A DNA stretch of 64,000 nucleotides, taken from Nemania diffusa. Its lineage: Eukaryota; Ascomycota; Sordariomycetes; Xylariales; Xylariaceae. The stretch is from positions 4,774,001 through 4,838,000 of the forward strand of contig JBBPUQ010000001.1 of assembly GCA_038501195.1 (NCBI GenBank). The letters run 5' to 3'. Under the pieces are notes generated by a model. It did not search any database and was not told the DNA's origin. It worked only from the letters and a program-made list of their open reading frames with translations. This document shows positions 35,796-50,318 of this stretch, piece by piece. The stretch's first letter is position 1, and each line of letters opens with the position of its first letter. The position numbers and the translations under genes were made by a program.

Positions 35796-36107
35796 TATTA
35801 ATAAAACTTTATATATATATATATATATATAAAAAGATTTAAAATAATTTATAAAATTTAAAGTTTATTTTTAAGTTTTAAAGTTTTATATTAATTTATA
35901 TATATATTTTATAAAAAAAAATATAATTAAAAAAGTTATATATAAATTATTTATATATATATATATATAAAATTTATAAGTTTTATAAATTTTAATAAAT
36001 TTTTATATTTTTTATTTATTTAATTATTAAATAAAAGTTTTAATTTAAATTTTAGTTATATATATTTAATATATATATATAAATTTTATTAAATTATTAA
36101 TTTAATA
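35796..36107 (+). repeat. 5' LTR of retrotransposon copy A
   Basis: AT-converted version of the 308-bp LTR at 39,937-40,244; starts TATTAATAAAACTTT (from TGTTAGTAGAACTCT) and ends TTTAATA (from TTTAACA). Contains an (AT)n expansion at 35,811-35,830. Confidence 0.85.
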
Positions 36108-39100
36108 TTAAAAATTTTTTTTTTTTATATAATAATTTTAGTTTTAATATTAATTAATTTTTTATTATTTTTTTTATTATTTAATTAATTTATATATATT
36201 TTTATTTATATAATTAATTTATTTATATTTATTAGTTTTTTTAATATTTAATTAAATGTTTTTTTTATATAAATAGTTATTAAGTTATTTTTATTATAAA
36301 TTTAATATATTTTTATAATTTTATAATTTTTATATATTTTTTAAAATAATATAATATTAATTATAAATTATTTTTTTTATATAATTTTTAATTTAATTAA
36401 ATATTTATATAAAAATTTAAAATTAATATATATAACTAATAATATAATTAATAATTTTATTATATAAATAATTTTTTAAAAAATTATATTAAATATAATA
36501 ATATAATTAAATTTATTAATTATATTATATAATTTATTTATTAATATATTATATATAGCTTATTTATATTTAATTAAACTTTAATAAATAATATTACTTT
36601 TAATTATAAAAATATTTTTTATATAGTTTTTATTAATTAATATAATTATAAATTTAATTTAAAAACTTAAATTTTTATTATTTATAAATATTTTATTAAT
36701 AAAAATAAAAGTTTTTATATAATTAAGTTTTAAAAATATATAATATAATTTTTATTATATATTGTTAATTTGTTATTATATTTATATATTTAATATTTTA
36801 ATATTATTTTTTAATAATTTTTAAATTTATATAATAATTAATAAATTATATAATATTTTTAATTAATATATAAATATAATATATATTTTTTAAGTTTATT
36901 AAATAATATATTATTAAAAATAATATTTTATATAAAAGTTAATAATATATAATTATTTAATTTGTTTTTATTAAATAAAAAAAAAATTTTATTTATTTAT
37001 TTAAATTTTACTTTTATTAAATTTAATAAAATATTTAAATATTAATTTTATTTTTAGTTTTATATAAAATAATAGCTTAGTTTTTTTTTTATATAAAAAC
37101 TTTTTAAATATAATATTAAAAATATTATTTATTTAAAGTTTTATAATTGTAAATTTATTAAGTTTTTTTTTAATATATAATAAATATAAATTATATATAA
37201 ATATTTTTATATTTAATTTTTAATAATAATATTTATAATAAGTTTTATATTAATATAATTTTAATTTAATTAATCTATATAATAATTATATAATTTAAAA
37301 TATTATATTTATTAAATATTAATTTTTTAGTTTTTTTAATAAATAAATATAAATTTTTTAATTTAATTTATTATATAATTATATATATATTTAAAAAATA
37401 TTTTATAATTTTATATATATATTATAATTTTAAATTAATAATAATTTTAAAACTATAATAAATTATTAATTTATATATTAAATTATTAATATTTATATAA
37501 AAATTTAAATTTTATTGTTATTTTTATAATTTTATATAATTGATTTAAACTTTTTATATAATTTAATTATTTTATTTTTAATTTTTTATATAAATTTAAT
37601 TTAAAAAATTTTTATTTAATTATATTAATTTAAATTATATTATATAAATTAAAATATATTTTAAATTATTAATATATTTATTTTAGTTATATTTAATTAT
37701 TTAAAAAATATATTAAATATAATAATTATATTATTTTATTTTAATTATATAATTAAAATATAATTATTAACTTTTTTTAATATAAAATAATAATTATTAA
37801 TAAATATAAATAGTTTTTTTAATTTATTTTTATATTAAAGTTATAACTATTTAATAATTTAAAAAAAATTATATAAAAAGTTATTTTTTTTATATAATAA
37901 ATTAAATATAATTTTTTATTAATAATATAATTTAATTTATATATAATAAAATTTAATTAATTTATTTATTATATTAATTATAATATTATAATTTTTAATT
38001 ATAAAAATTTTATATAGTTTTATTTAATTTTTTTTATTTTTTTTATATTATAATTTTATTTTAAAAAAATAAAAAAAATACTTTATATAATATTATTAAT
38101 TTATTTTTAATTTATATAGCTTAATTAATATTAATTTTTATATAAATATTTTTTAATATTTTTATAGCTTTTTATATAATTTTTACTTTTTAAATAATTT
38201 TTAAAAAAAAAAATAAATTATTATTAATTTTAAAATAAACTTTAAAATTAATAAAATAAATATAAAACTATTTAATTTAATTATATTATTTAAAATTTTT
38301 ATAATTATTTATAATATTGTTTTTTTATTTATATAATAATTGATTTTTTTATATAAAATATTAAATATATAATAAAATAATATATATATTTATTTGATTT
38401 TTTTAATAGTTTAATATATTTTAATAAATATTTTTTTATATAAAGTTTTAATTAATTATATATTATTACAAAATTTTTTAAATAAAAGATTTATATTAAA
38501 ATTATATATAATATAATTAAATAGTTTTTAATATATTAAAATTTAATATTAATATAATATATTTTAAATATTATATATATTTAAAAACTTTAAAAATTTA
38601 ATTATTTAAAATAAAATATTTATATTAATTATATATAAAATTAATTTTTTATTAATTTATATAATATTAATAATAATTTTATAATTAAAATTATATTTAT
38701 TTTTTAATAAAAATTTAAATTTTTTTAAAATTTAATTATATAATTAATAATAATAATAAAACTTTTTAATTTTTTAAAATATTAAAATATTAAAATTATT
38801 ATATTTAATTTTTTATAATAATTTTATAAGTTTTTTTATATAAAAATATTTAAATTAATAATATAATTTTTAAAACTTTTATTTTATAAAATAATTTATA
38901 ACTTTTAATTAGTTAATATTAAAAAATAAATGTTTTTATTTTTATATAATTAATATTATTATATTATTTTATTATATAATTATATTTTATATATTATTAA
39001 AATAAATATATAATTAATTTATATTTTATAATAATAATAAAAATAAAATTAATATATTTAAAATATAAAATTTAATTAATTTAATTAATATTAAAATTAT

Positions 39101-39936
39101 TATAATATTTATAATTTTAAAAATTTTAATATTATTAAATTAAATTATTATATTATTTATAATTTAATTTATTTATATAAAAAAGTTTTTTTATATAAAA
39201 GTTTTAATTTAAATTTTTTTAATAGTTAAAATTTTAATTATATTAATATTTTATAAAATATTTTAATATTTTATATTATATTAACTATTTAAATAAAAAT
39301 TATTTAATATTAATATTTAATTTTAAATATATATATTTTTTTTTATTATATAATAAAAATATATTAAATTTATTAAAAATTAAATTATTTTATTTTTAAT
39401 TTTAAAATTTAAATTATTATTAAATTTATTATTATATTAAAAATTTTTATTATTTTTATAATTTAATATAAATATATTATATTTTTTATATAATAAAGTT
39501 TTTTATTTTAAAATATTATATATAATAAAATATTGTTTTTTTATTTTTGATTTTTTTTATTAATTATAATTAATAAATTTATAACTAAATTTTTTATAAA
39601 TAAAATATTTTTTGTTATTTTTATTATTTTTATTATATAATTGTTAAAATTTTTAATAAAAGTTTTTTTTAAAATTATAATTATATAATTGTTTTAAATA
39701 TTTAATATTATATTGTTTATTAATAAAATAAATATTAATTATATAATAATAGTTTATTTTTTAATTAAAAAAAATTTATAATATTATTTATAAATTAAAA
39801 AATAAAGCTTTATATATAAATTTTTAATTAATTAAAACAAGTTTAAATTTAAATATATTAAAATATATTTATATAATTACTATATAAAATAATATTTTTT
39901 TATAATAATTAAATTTTAAAATATATTATATAAATT

Positions 39937-40244
39937 TGTTAGTAGAACTCTTTGTATGTACGTACACAAAAGGATTCGGAGTAATCTGTAGGGTTTGGGG
40001 TCTGTTTTTAGGTTTTAAAGTTCTATATTGATTCGTATATATATTTTACAAAAAGAAGTATGACCAGAAAGGTCGTACGCAGATTATTTACATGTGTATA
40101 TACATGGGACCTGTGGGTTCTGTAGATCCCAGTGGGTCCCTGTATTCCTTATCTCTTCGGTTATTTAATAAGGGTCTTAGTCCAAGTCCTAGTTGTACGC
40201 ACCTAATGCATACGTACAAGTCCTATTAAGTCATTGGTTTAACA
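39937..40244 (+). mobile_element. Unmutated 308-bp solo LTR nested in copy A
   Basis: It stands out as normal-GC DNA inside the AT block. It begins TGTTAGTAGAACTC and ends GGTTTAACA, so it has TG...CA termini within the inverted ends TGTTA/TAACA. It is flanked by AAATT on both sides (39,932-39,936 and 40,245-40,249), a 5-bp target-site duplication. Position by position it is the non-RIP parent of the LTRs of copies A and B. No second LTR or internal region adjoins it, so it is a solo LTR, usually the result of LTR-LTR recombination. It must have arrived after, or escaped, the RIP that mutated its host element. Confidence 0.92.
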
Positions 40245-41700
40245 AAATTAAAATTTATTAATTATAATTTTTAATATTTTAAATATTATTATTATTAAAT
40301 TGTTTTATTTTATTTATATAAAAATAATAATAATTTAATTAATTTAATATTAATTATAATTAATTATTATATTAAAATAATTATTAAATATTATATAAAT
40401 TTTATTTTATTTATATATTAAATTAATATAATTAAAATAATATTGTTTAGTTTTTTTTTTTAATATAAAAAAAAATATTATATAATATTATTTTTTAATA
40501 ATTTTAAATCAATAATATATTAAAATATAAATTTAAACTTTATTATATAATATATTATATAATTTATTATTATAGTTTTAATTAAATTATTATATTTTAA
40601 TAAATATAATAAATTAAACTATTTTAATTAAATTATTATAAATAATTTAAATAAAAAAAAGTTAATATAATTTATTTTTATATATAAATAAAAATATAAA
40701 ATATATAATAAAAATTTTAAAAATAAATATAAATTTTTAAATTTTTATTTATATAAAAAAAATAAATATTTAATTATTTATATTAAATATTAAAATATAT
40801 ATTAATATTATTAATTTTAATATAATTAATTATAATATTAAAAAATTTATTTATATAATAAAAAGTTTTAATATATTTGTTAATATAAATATTAAAACTA
40901 ATACTATTTATATAAATAAATTATTATTTAATTTATTATTGTTTTTATTTTTATATTTTTTAAAAATATAAATAAATTTATTATTATATATTATATTATA
41001 TAATTAAATATTTAAATTATATTTAATTATAATATTAAATTTTTATTTAAATATATAATTAATATTTATAAATATAAATTTTGTTTATTTATTAAAATTT
41101 ATTATAAATATTTATATAAACTATTTATTTTTAATTTTTAATTATATATAATTATATAAATATTATATAAAATATATTGTTAATTTTATAAATTTTGAAA
41201 AAATATTAAAATTAATAGTTATATTTTAATATTTTAAATTTGTTTTTTTTTTTTTAAATTTTTATTTAAATATTATTGTTTTTAATTATATTTTTATATA
41301 TAAAATTATTTTTATTATATAAAACTATTAAATTATTGTTTTAAATTTATTTAATTATTATAACTATTATTATTATTGTTATTTTTATTATTAATATTAA
41401 TATAATTATAAAAAATAAAAAAATAAAAATTATAAAATAATTAAAATAATTAAAAAAATAAATATATAAAATAGTTTATAGTTTTATTAATTTTTATATA
41501 AAAATTAATTAAATTATTATAAAAAAAACTTTAATTTTATAATAATTAAGTTTTATTTATTTAATAATTAATTTAATATATTTTTAATTAATTAATAAAA
41601 ATAATAATTTATTTTTTATATAAAAAAAAAACATATAGCATAAAAATTATTTTTAATAATAATTAATTTTTATTTTTTTTATTTTATTAATTTATAATTA

Positions 41701-41941
41701 TATTTTAAGTTTTAAAGTTTTATATTAATTTATATATATATTTTATAAAAAAAAATATAATTAAAAAAATTATATATAAATTATTTATATATATATATAT
41801 ATAAAACTTATAAGTTTTATAAATTTTAATAAATTTTTATATTTTTTATTTATTTAATTATTAAATAAAAGTTTTAGTTTAAGTTTTAATTATATATATT
41901 TAATATATATATATAAATTTTATTAAATTATTAATTTAATA
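41701..41941 (+). repeat. 3' LTR of retrotransposon copy A (5'-truncated)
   Basis: Matches 35,868-36,107 nearly exactly (TTTTAAGTTTTAAAG onward) and ends TTTAATA. The first about 70 bp of the LTR and the adjoining interior edge are deleted, judged against copy B. Confidence 0.8.
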
Positions 41942-44114
41942 TTAAAGTTTTTATAACAAAATTTAATTTAATTAATAAATATATATTTATTTATATATTA
42001 ATTAATATTTTTATTAATAAAATAAATTTATTATTTATTATTATATAATTTATAAAAAAAAAGTTTTTTTTTAATAGTTTTTATAAAAAATTAAATAATA
42101 TTTTTTTATATTTATTTATATTTAATATTAATATATAAATTTATTTAAAATAAAAATTTAATTATTTTAAATAATATTTTTTAGCTTTTTTTTTAATATA
42201 GTTTTTATTTATTTAAATTTTATATTTTAAATAAAAATAATATTAATATAAATTATATTAAATTATTTAAAATTAAATTTATAAAAATATTTATTATTTT
42301 TATATTTTTAATTATAATATATAAAATATTATTTTTATAAAATTAAAACTTTTATTTAATTAAATAAAGCTTTAATATAAATATAATAATTATTTAAAAT
42401 TATATTTAAAATTAAAATATTTAAATATTTTATATTATTTTTTTAATAAAAGTTTGATTTTATAAGTTTTTTTTTTTTTTAAATTTTAGATTTTTTTTTT
42501 ATTTAATTATTTTTAAAAAGTTTTTTTTTTACTATATTTTCTAAACAATAAAGTTTTTATACTATTAATAATTATATATTTAAATATAATTATAAAAATT
42601 TATAAATATTATTTAATTATTATATAGTTTTTTAATATATAGTTTATTAATTTATTTAAATAATTTATTATATAAATTTTTTTTAAAATTTATAAAATTA
42701 ATTTAAACCATTTTAATTTATTTAATAAATTTTATATTAAATTATATAAATTTATTAAAGTGTTATATTTTAAAGTTTTAATATTTAATTTATATTTTTT
42801 TATATTTATTAAAGTTATAATAATAAATAAATAAATAATTTAAAACTTTTATATTTATTTTTAAAATAAACTTTTTTTTATAATTATTTATAATAAATAT
42901 TATAATATTTTTAAAAATAAAGCTTTTTATATAGCTAATAATATAATTAATTTTTTTTAAATTTTAATTATAATAGTTAGTATTTTTAATTAGTTTATTT
43001 ATTAATAATATAAATTAATATTTAAATTAAACTTTAGTTTTATTTTTAATTAATTTATTATTAATAAATATAAATAAATTAACTATTTTAATTAATAGTT
43101 TAGTTTTTTTTTTATAATTATAAATATTTTATTAATAGTTTTAAATTTTAAAATATTTTTTTATTTTTATTTTTATTATTAAATTATTTTAATAAAAATT
43201 AAATTATTAATAAAAGCTATTAATATAAACTTTAATATTATAGCTGTTATAATTATAATTTAATTTTAAAAAATTTTAATTTAACTTTTTAAATTTATAA
43301 TTTTTTTTTTATAAATATTTATAGCTTTATAAAATATAATATTTTAAAAGTTAACTTTTTAACAAATTATATTTACTTTTTATTATTTAGTTTTTTTTTT
43401 AATTTAATTATTTAAATATATAAAAAGTAAATATTTTATTTAAAAAAATTTGTTATATTTTTAAACTTTTTTATAATTTTTTAAATAATATTTAATTATA
43501 AAGTTTAATATTTAAACTTTTAATATATTACTTTATTATAAATATTTATTACTATTTAAAATTATTTAAAAGTTATTAATTTATTATATTTAAATTATAT
43601 TTTTTTTTTATTTTTAATAAAAAAAACAAAAGCTATTTAAAAAGTTTTGTTTTAAATAATAAAATATTTAATATTAATTATTATTTTTTTAATAATATTA
43701 TTATATATAATTTTATTAATAACTATATATTGCTATTATTTGTTATATTTTTTAAAATCTTTATAAATAAACTTGAATTTTTTATAAATATTAAAAATAA
43801 AAAGTTTTTTATTATTATTATTTATAATATATTTTATTATATAAATATATTTTATATAATTTTTAAATAAATTTTAAAAATTTTGAAACTATTAATATAG
43901 TTTATTTTATTTAAAGTTTATTTATATTTATAAAATAAATTTTATTAATTTATTTTTAATAAATTATATTTATTATTTAATTTTTTTATAGTTAATAATA
44001 AATATATTATTATTAAAAATTAGTTATATTATTTTAATATATTAAAATTAGTTAATTTATTTAAAAGTTTTTAAAAATTTATCGTTTTTTTAAATAGTTA
44101 AAATAAACTTTAGT

Positions 44115-44425
44115 TTTATAATAAATATAATATTAGCAATAAATTTAAAAACTAAATAATATTATATATTTTAAAAAAAAAAACTAAAGTTAAAAAAACT
44201 AAAAAACAAATTTAATTTTTTAAATTAAGTTAATATATTTATATAAATATTTTTTTGTTTATTACTTTTTTTTTTTATATTTATTATTTTATTTAACTTT
44301 TAATAAATCTATTATTTCAAATAAATAATAAAATCTACTTAGCTATTTTAGCTTTTTATTAACTATATTATATATATTAACTATTTTTAAAATTTATTCA
44401 TTTAAATATAAATATAATTTATAAT
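44115..44425 (+). repeat. 310-bp dispersed repeat, copy Y (less mutated)
   Basis: Same orientation as 31,311-31,622. Retains more G and C (AGC, CTAC, TTCAAATAAA) than copy X. Lies in the 2.65-kb spacer between retrotransposon copies A and B. Possibly the LTR or end of another element; not identified. Confidence 0.75.
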
Positions 44426-44593
44426 ATTTATTATTTAATTTAAAAATAAAACTTATATAATAATAAAATTTTAATAATATTTAATTTTATAATTTATTTA
44501 ATTAATTTATTAATATATATATTAATAATATTTTAATTTATTTTAATAAAACTTTAAAATATTAAAAATAATATAAAAAAATAATATATTATT

Positions 44594-44846
44594 TATTAAA
44601 TTAATGATTTAATAAAATTTATATATATATATTAAATATATATAATTAAAACTTAAACTAAAACTTTTATTAAATAATTAAATAAATAAAAAATATAAAA
44701 ACTTATTAAAATTTATAAAATTTATAAGTTTTATATATATATATATATAAATTAATATAAAATTTTAAAACTTAAAAATAAACTTTAAATTTTATAAATT
44801 ATTTTGAATTTTTATATATATATATATATAAAAAGTTTTATTAATA
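44594..44846 (-). repeat. 3' LTR of retrotransposon copy B (internal deletion)
   Basis: Left end TATTAAATTAATGATTT, right end TTTTATTAATA. About 50 bp present in the 5' LTR between two TATATATA tracts are missing here. Confidence 0.8.
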
Positions 44847-47800
44847 TTAATTAATAATTATAAAATATAATTATAAATTAATAAAATAAAAAAGCAAAAA
44901 TTAATTATTATTAAAAATAACTTTTATATTATATTTTTTTTTTTTTTATATAAAAAATAAATTATTATTTTTATCGATTAATTAAAAATATATTAAATTA
45001 ATTATTAAATAAATAAAATTTAATTATTATAAAGTTAAAGTTTTTTTTATAATAGTTTAATTAATTTTTATATAAAAATTAATAAAACTATAAACTATTT
45101 TATATATTTAACTTTTTAACTATTTTATTTAATTTATAATTTTTATTTTTTTATTTTTTATAATTATATTAATATTAATAATAAAAATAGCAGCAGTAAT
45201 AATAAATATAACAACTAAACAAATTTAAAACAATAATTTAATAGCTTTATATAATAAAAATAATTTTATATATAAAAATATAATTAAAAATAATAATATT
45301 TAAATAAAAATTTAAAAAAAAAAAATAAATTTAAAATATTAAAATATAACTATTAATTTTAATATTTTTTTAAAACTTATAAAATTAATAATATATTTTA
45401 TATAATATTTATATAACTATATATAATTAAAAGTCGAAAATAAATAATTTATATAAATATTTATAATAAACTTTAATAAATAAATAAAATTTATATTTAT
45501 AAATATTAATTATATATTTAAATAAAAGTTTAATATTATAATTAAATATAATTTAAATATTTAATTATATAATATAATATATAATAATAAATTTATTTAT
45601 ATTTTTAAAAAATATAAAAATAAAAATAATAATAAATTAAATAATAATATATTTATATAAATAATATTAGTTTTAATATTTATATTAACAAATATATTAA
45701 AACTTTTTATTATATAAATAAATTTTTTAATATTATAATTAGTTATATTAAAATTAATAATATTAATATATAATATAATATTTAATATAAATAATTAAAT
45801 ATTTAATTTTTTTATATAAATAAAAATTTAAAAATTTATATTTACTTTTAAAATTTTTATTATATATTTTATATTTTTATTTATATATAAAAATTAATTG
45901 TATAAATTTTTTTTTATTTAAATTATTTATAATAATTTAATTAAAATAGTTTAATTTATTATATTTATTAAAATATAATGATTTAATTAAAACTATAGCA
46001 ATAAATTATATAATATATTATATAATAAAGCTTAAACTTTGATTTTAATATATTATTGATTTAAAATTATTAAAAAATAATATTATATAATATTTTTTTT
46101 AATATTAAAAAAAAAAACTAAATAATATTATTTTAATTATATTAATTTAATATATAAATAAAATAAAATTTATATAATATTTAATAATTATTTTAATATA
46201 ATAATTAATTATAATTAATATTAAATCGATTAAACTATTATTATTTTTATATAAATAAAACAAAATAATTTAATAAAAATAATATTTAAAATATTAAAAA
46301 TTATAAATAATAAAATTTAATTTATATAATATATTTTAAAATTTTATTATTATAAAAAAATATTATTTTATATAATAGTTATATAAATATATTTTAATAT
46401 ATTTAAATTTAAATTTATTTTAATTAATTAAAAATTTATATATAAAGTTTTATTTTTTAATTTATAAATAATATTATAAATTTTTTTTAATTAATAAATA
46501 AATTATTATTATATAATAAATATTTATTTTATTAATAAATAATATAATATTAAATATTTAAAACAATTATATAATTATAATTTTAAAAAAAAATTTTATT
46601 AAAAATTATAACAATTATATAATAAAAATAATAAAAGTAATAAAAAATGTTTTATTTATAAAAAACTTAGTTATTAATTTATTAATTATAGCTATTAAAA
46701 AAATCAAAAATAAAAAAACAATATTTTATTATATATAATATTTTAAAATAAAAAACTTTATTATATAAAAAATATAATATATTTATATTAAATTATAAAA
46801 ATAATAAAAACTTTTTATATAATAATAAATTTAATAATAACTTAAATTTTAAAACTAAAAATAAAATAATTTAATTTTTAATAAATTTAATATATTTTTA
46901 TTATATAATAAAAAAAATATATATATTTAAAACTAAATATTAATATTAAATAATTTTTATTTAAATAGTTAATATAATATAAAATATTAAAATATTTTAT
47001 AAAATATTAATATAGTTAAAATTTTAATTATTAAAAAAATTTAAATTAAAACTTTTATATAAAAAAACTTTTTTATATAAATAAATTAAACTTTAAATAA
47101 TATAGTAATTTAATTTAATAATATTAAAAGTTTTAAAACTATAAATATTATAATAATTTTAATATTAATTAAATTAATTAAATTTTATATTTTAAATATA
47201 TTAATTTTATTTTTATTATTATTATAAAATATAAATTAATTATATATTTATTTTAATAATATATAAAATATAATTATATAATAAAATAATATAATAATAT
47301 TAATTATATAAAAATAAAAATATTTATTTTTTAATATTAATTAATTAAAAGTTATAAATTATTTTATAAAATAAAAGCTTTAAAAATTATATTATTAATT
47401 TAAATATTTTTATATAAAAAAATTTATAAAATTATTACAAAAAATTAAATATAATAATATTAATGTTTTAATATTTTAAAAAATTAAAAAATTTTGTTAT
47501 TATTATTAATTATATAATTAAATTTTAAAAAAATTTAAATTTTTATTAAAAAATAAATATAATTTTAATTATAAAATTATTATTAATATTATATAAATTA
47601 ACAAAAAATCGACTTTATATATAATTAATATAAATATTTTGTTTTAAATAGCTAAATTTTTAAAATTTTTAAATATATATAATATTTAAAATATATTATA
47701 TTAATATTAAATTTTAATATATTAAAAACTATTTAATTATATTATATATAATTTTAATATAAATTTTTTATTTAAAAAATTTTATAATAATGTATAATTA

Positions 47801-50010
47801 ATTAAAACTTTATATAAAAAAATATTTATTAAAATATATTAAGTTATTAAAAAAATTAAATAAATATATATATTATTTTATTATATATTTAATATTTTAT
47901 ATAAAAAAATTAATTATTATATAAATAAAAAAAACAATATTATAAATAATTATAAAAGTTTTAAATAATATAATTAAATTAAATAGTTTTATATTTATTT
48001 TATTAATTTTTAAAACTTATTTTAAAATTAATAATGATTTATTTTTTTTATTTTTTTAAAATAAAGTTATAATATAAAAAAAATATAAAAATTAAATAAA
48101 ATTATATAAAATTTTTATAATTAAAAATTATAACATTATAATTAATATAATAAATAAATTAATTAAATTTTATTATATATAAATTAAATTATATTATTAA
48201 TAAAAAATTATATTTAATTTATTATATAAAAAAAATAACTTTTTATATAATTTTTTTTAAATTATTAAATAGTTATAATTTTAATATAAAAATAAACTAA
48301 AAAAATTATTTATATTTTTTAATAATTAATACTTTATATTAAAAAAAATTAATAATTATATTTTAATTATATAATTAAAATAAAATAATATAATTATTAT
48401 ATTTAATATATTTTTTAAACAATTAAATATAATTAAAATAAATATATTAACAATTTAAAATATATTTTAATTTATATAATATAATTTAAATTAATATAAT
48501 TAAATAAAAAATTTTTAAATTAAGTTTATATAAAAAGTTAAAAATAAAATAATTAAACTATATAAAAAATCTAAATTAATTATATAAAATTATAAAAATA
48601 ATAATAAAGTTTAAATTTTTATATAAATATTAATAATTTAATATATAAATTAATAATTTATTATAACTTTAAAATTATTATTAATTTAAAATTATAATAT
48701 ATATATAAAGTTATAAAATATTTTTTAAATATATATATAATTATATAATAAATAAAATTAAAAAATTTATATTTATTTATTAAAAAAACTAAAAAATAAA
48801 TATTTAATAAATATTATATTTTTAATTATATAACTATTATATAAATTAATTAAATTAAAATTATATTAATATAAAATTTATTATAAATATTATTATTAAA
48901 AATTAAATATAAAAATATTTATATATAATTTATATTTATTATATATTAAAAAAAAACTTAATAAATTTATAATTATAAAATTTTAAATAAATAATATTTT
49001 TAATATTATATTTAAAAAACATTTATATAAAAAAAAAATTAAATTATTATTTTATATAAAATTAACAATAAAATTAATATTTAAATATTTTATTAAATAT
49101 AATAAAAACAAAATTTAAATAAATAAATAAAATTTCTTTTTTATTTAATAAAAATAAACTAAACAATTATATATTATTAATTTTTATATAGAAAATTATT
49201 TTTAATAATATATTATTTAATAAATTTAAAATATATATATTATATTAATATATTAATTAAAAATATTATATAATTTATTAATTATTATATAAATTTAAAA
49301 GTTATTAAAAAATAATATTAAAATATTAAATATATAAATATAATAATAAATTAATAATATATAACAAAAACTATATTATATATTTTTAAATTTTAATTAT
49401 ATAAAAACTTTTATTTTTATTAATAAAGTGTTTATAAATAATAAAAATTTAAATTTTTAAATTAAATTTATAATTATATTAGCTAATAAAAACTATATAA
49501 AAAATATTTTTATAATTAAAAGTAATATTATATATTAAAATTTAATTAAATATAAATAAATTATATATAATATATTAATAAATAAATTATATAATATAAT
49601 TAATAAATTTAACTATATTATTATATTTAATATAATTTTTTAAAAAATTATTTATATAATAAAATTATTAATTATATTATTAATTATATATATTAATTTT
49701 AAATTTTAATATAAATATTTAATTAAATTAAAAACTATATAAAAAAAATAATTTATAATTAATATTATATTATTTTAAAAAATATATAAAAATTATAAAA
49801 TTATAAAAATATAATAAATTAATAATAAAAATAATTTAATAAATATTTATATAAAAAAAATATTTAATTAAATATTAAAAAAGCTAATTAATATAAATAA
49901 ACTAATTATATAAATAAAAATATATATAAATTAACTAAATAATAAAAAAAATAATAAAAAATTAATTAATATTAAAATTAAAATTATTATATAAAAAAAA
50001 AAATCTTTAA

Positions 50011-50318
50011 TATTAAATTAATAATTTAATAAAATTTATATATATATATTAAATATATATAATTAAAACTTAAATTAAAACTTTTATTAAATAATTAAAT
50101 AAATAAAAAATATAAAAATTTATTAAAATTTATAAAATTTATAAATTTTATATATATATATATATAAATAATTTATATATAACTTTTTAAGTTATATTTT
50201 TTTTTATAAAATATATATATAAATTAATATAAAACTTTAAAATTTAAAAATAAACTTTAAATTTTATAAATTATTTTAAATCTTTTTATATATATATATA
50301 TATAAAATTTTATTAATA
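50011..50318 (-). repeat. 5' LTR of retrotransposon copy B
   Basis: 308 bp, the same length as the unmutated solo LTR; reverse complement starts TATTAATAAAATTTT and ends AATTTAATA. Fully AT-converted. Confidence 0.85.

Larger units (their letters stand above)
35796..41941 (+). mobile_element. RIP-inactivated LTR retrotransposon, copy A
   Basis: 5' LTR 35,796-36,107 and 3' LTR 41,701-41,941 lie in direct orientation. The element is flanked by the 5-mer TTAAA on both sides (35,791-35,795 and 41,942-41,946), a target-site duplication. The 3' LTR has lost about 70 bp of its 5' edge. The interior is AT-saturated and no gag or pol frame survives. Interior sequence next to the 5' LTR matches, in reverse complement, the interior of copy B next to its 5' LTR, and a second check near 37,000-37,200 also matches. 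Length without the nested solo LTR is about 5.8 kb, normal for a Ty1/Ty3-type element; the superfamily cannot be told. Confidence 0.85.
44594..50318 (-). mobile_element. RIP-inactivated LTR retrotransposon, copy B (inverted relative to A)
   Basis: Minus-oriented copy: 5' LTR 50,011-50,318 (308 bp), 3' LTR 44,594-44,846. Both outer flanks carry TTATT (44,589-44,593 and 50,319-50,323), a target-site duplication. The 3' LTR has an internal deletion of about 50 bp between TATATA tracts. The interior is AT-saturated. It is homologous to copy A along its length, so A and B form arms of about 5.7 kb of an imperfect inverted repeat around a 2.65-kb spacer. Confidence 0.85.

Noticed and set aside
40245..41700. 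A full unmutated retrotransposon starting at the solo LTR
   Set aside because: Normal-GC sequence stops exactly at 40,244, followed by the AAATT duplication and AT-converted DNA, so no internal region belongs to it.
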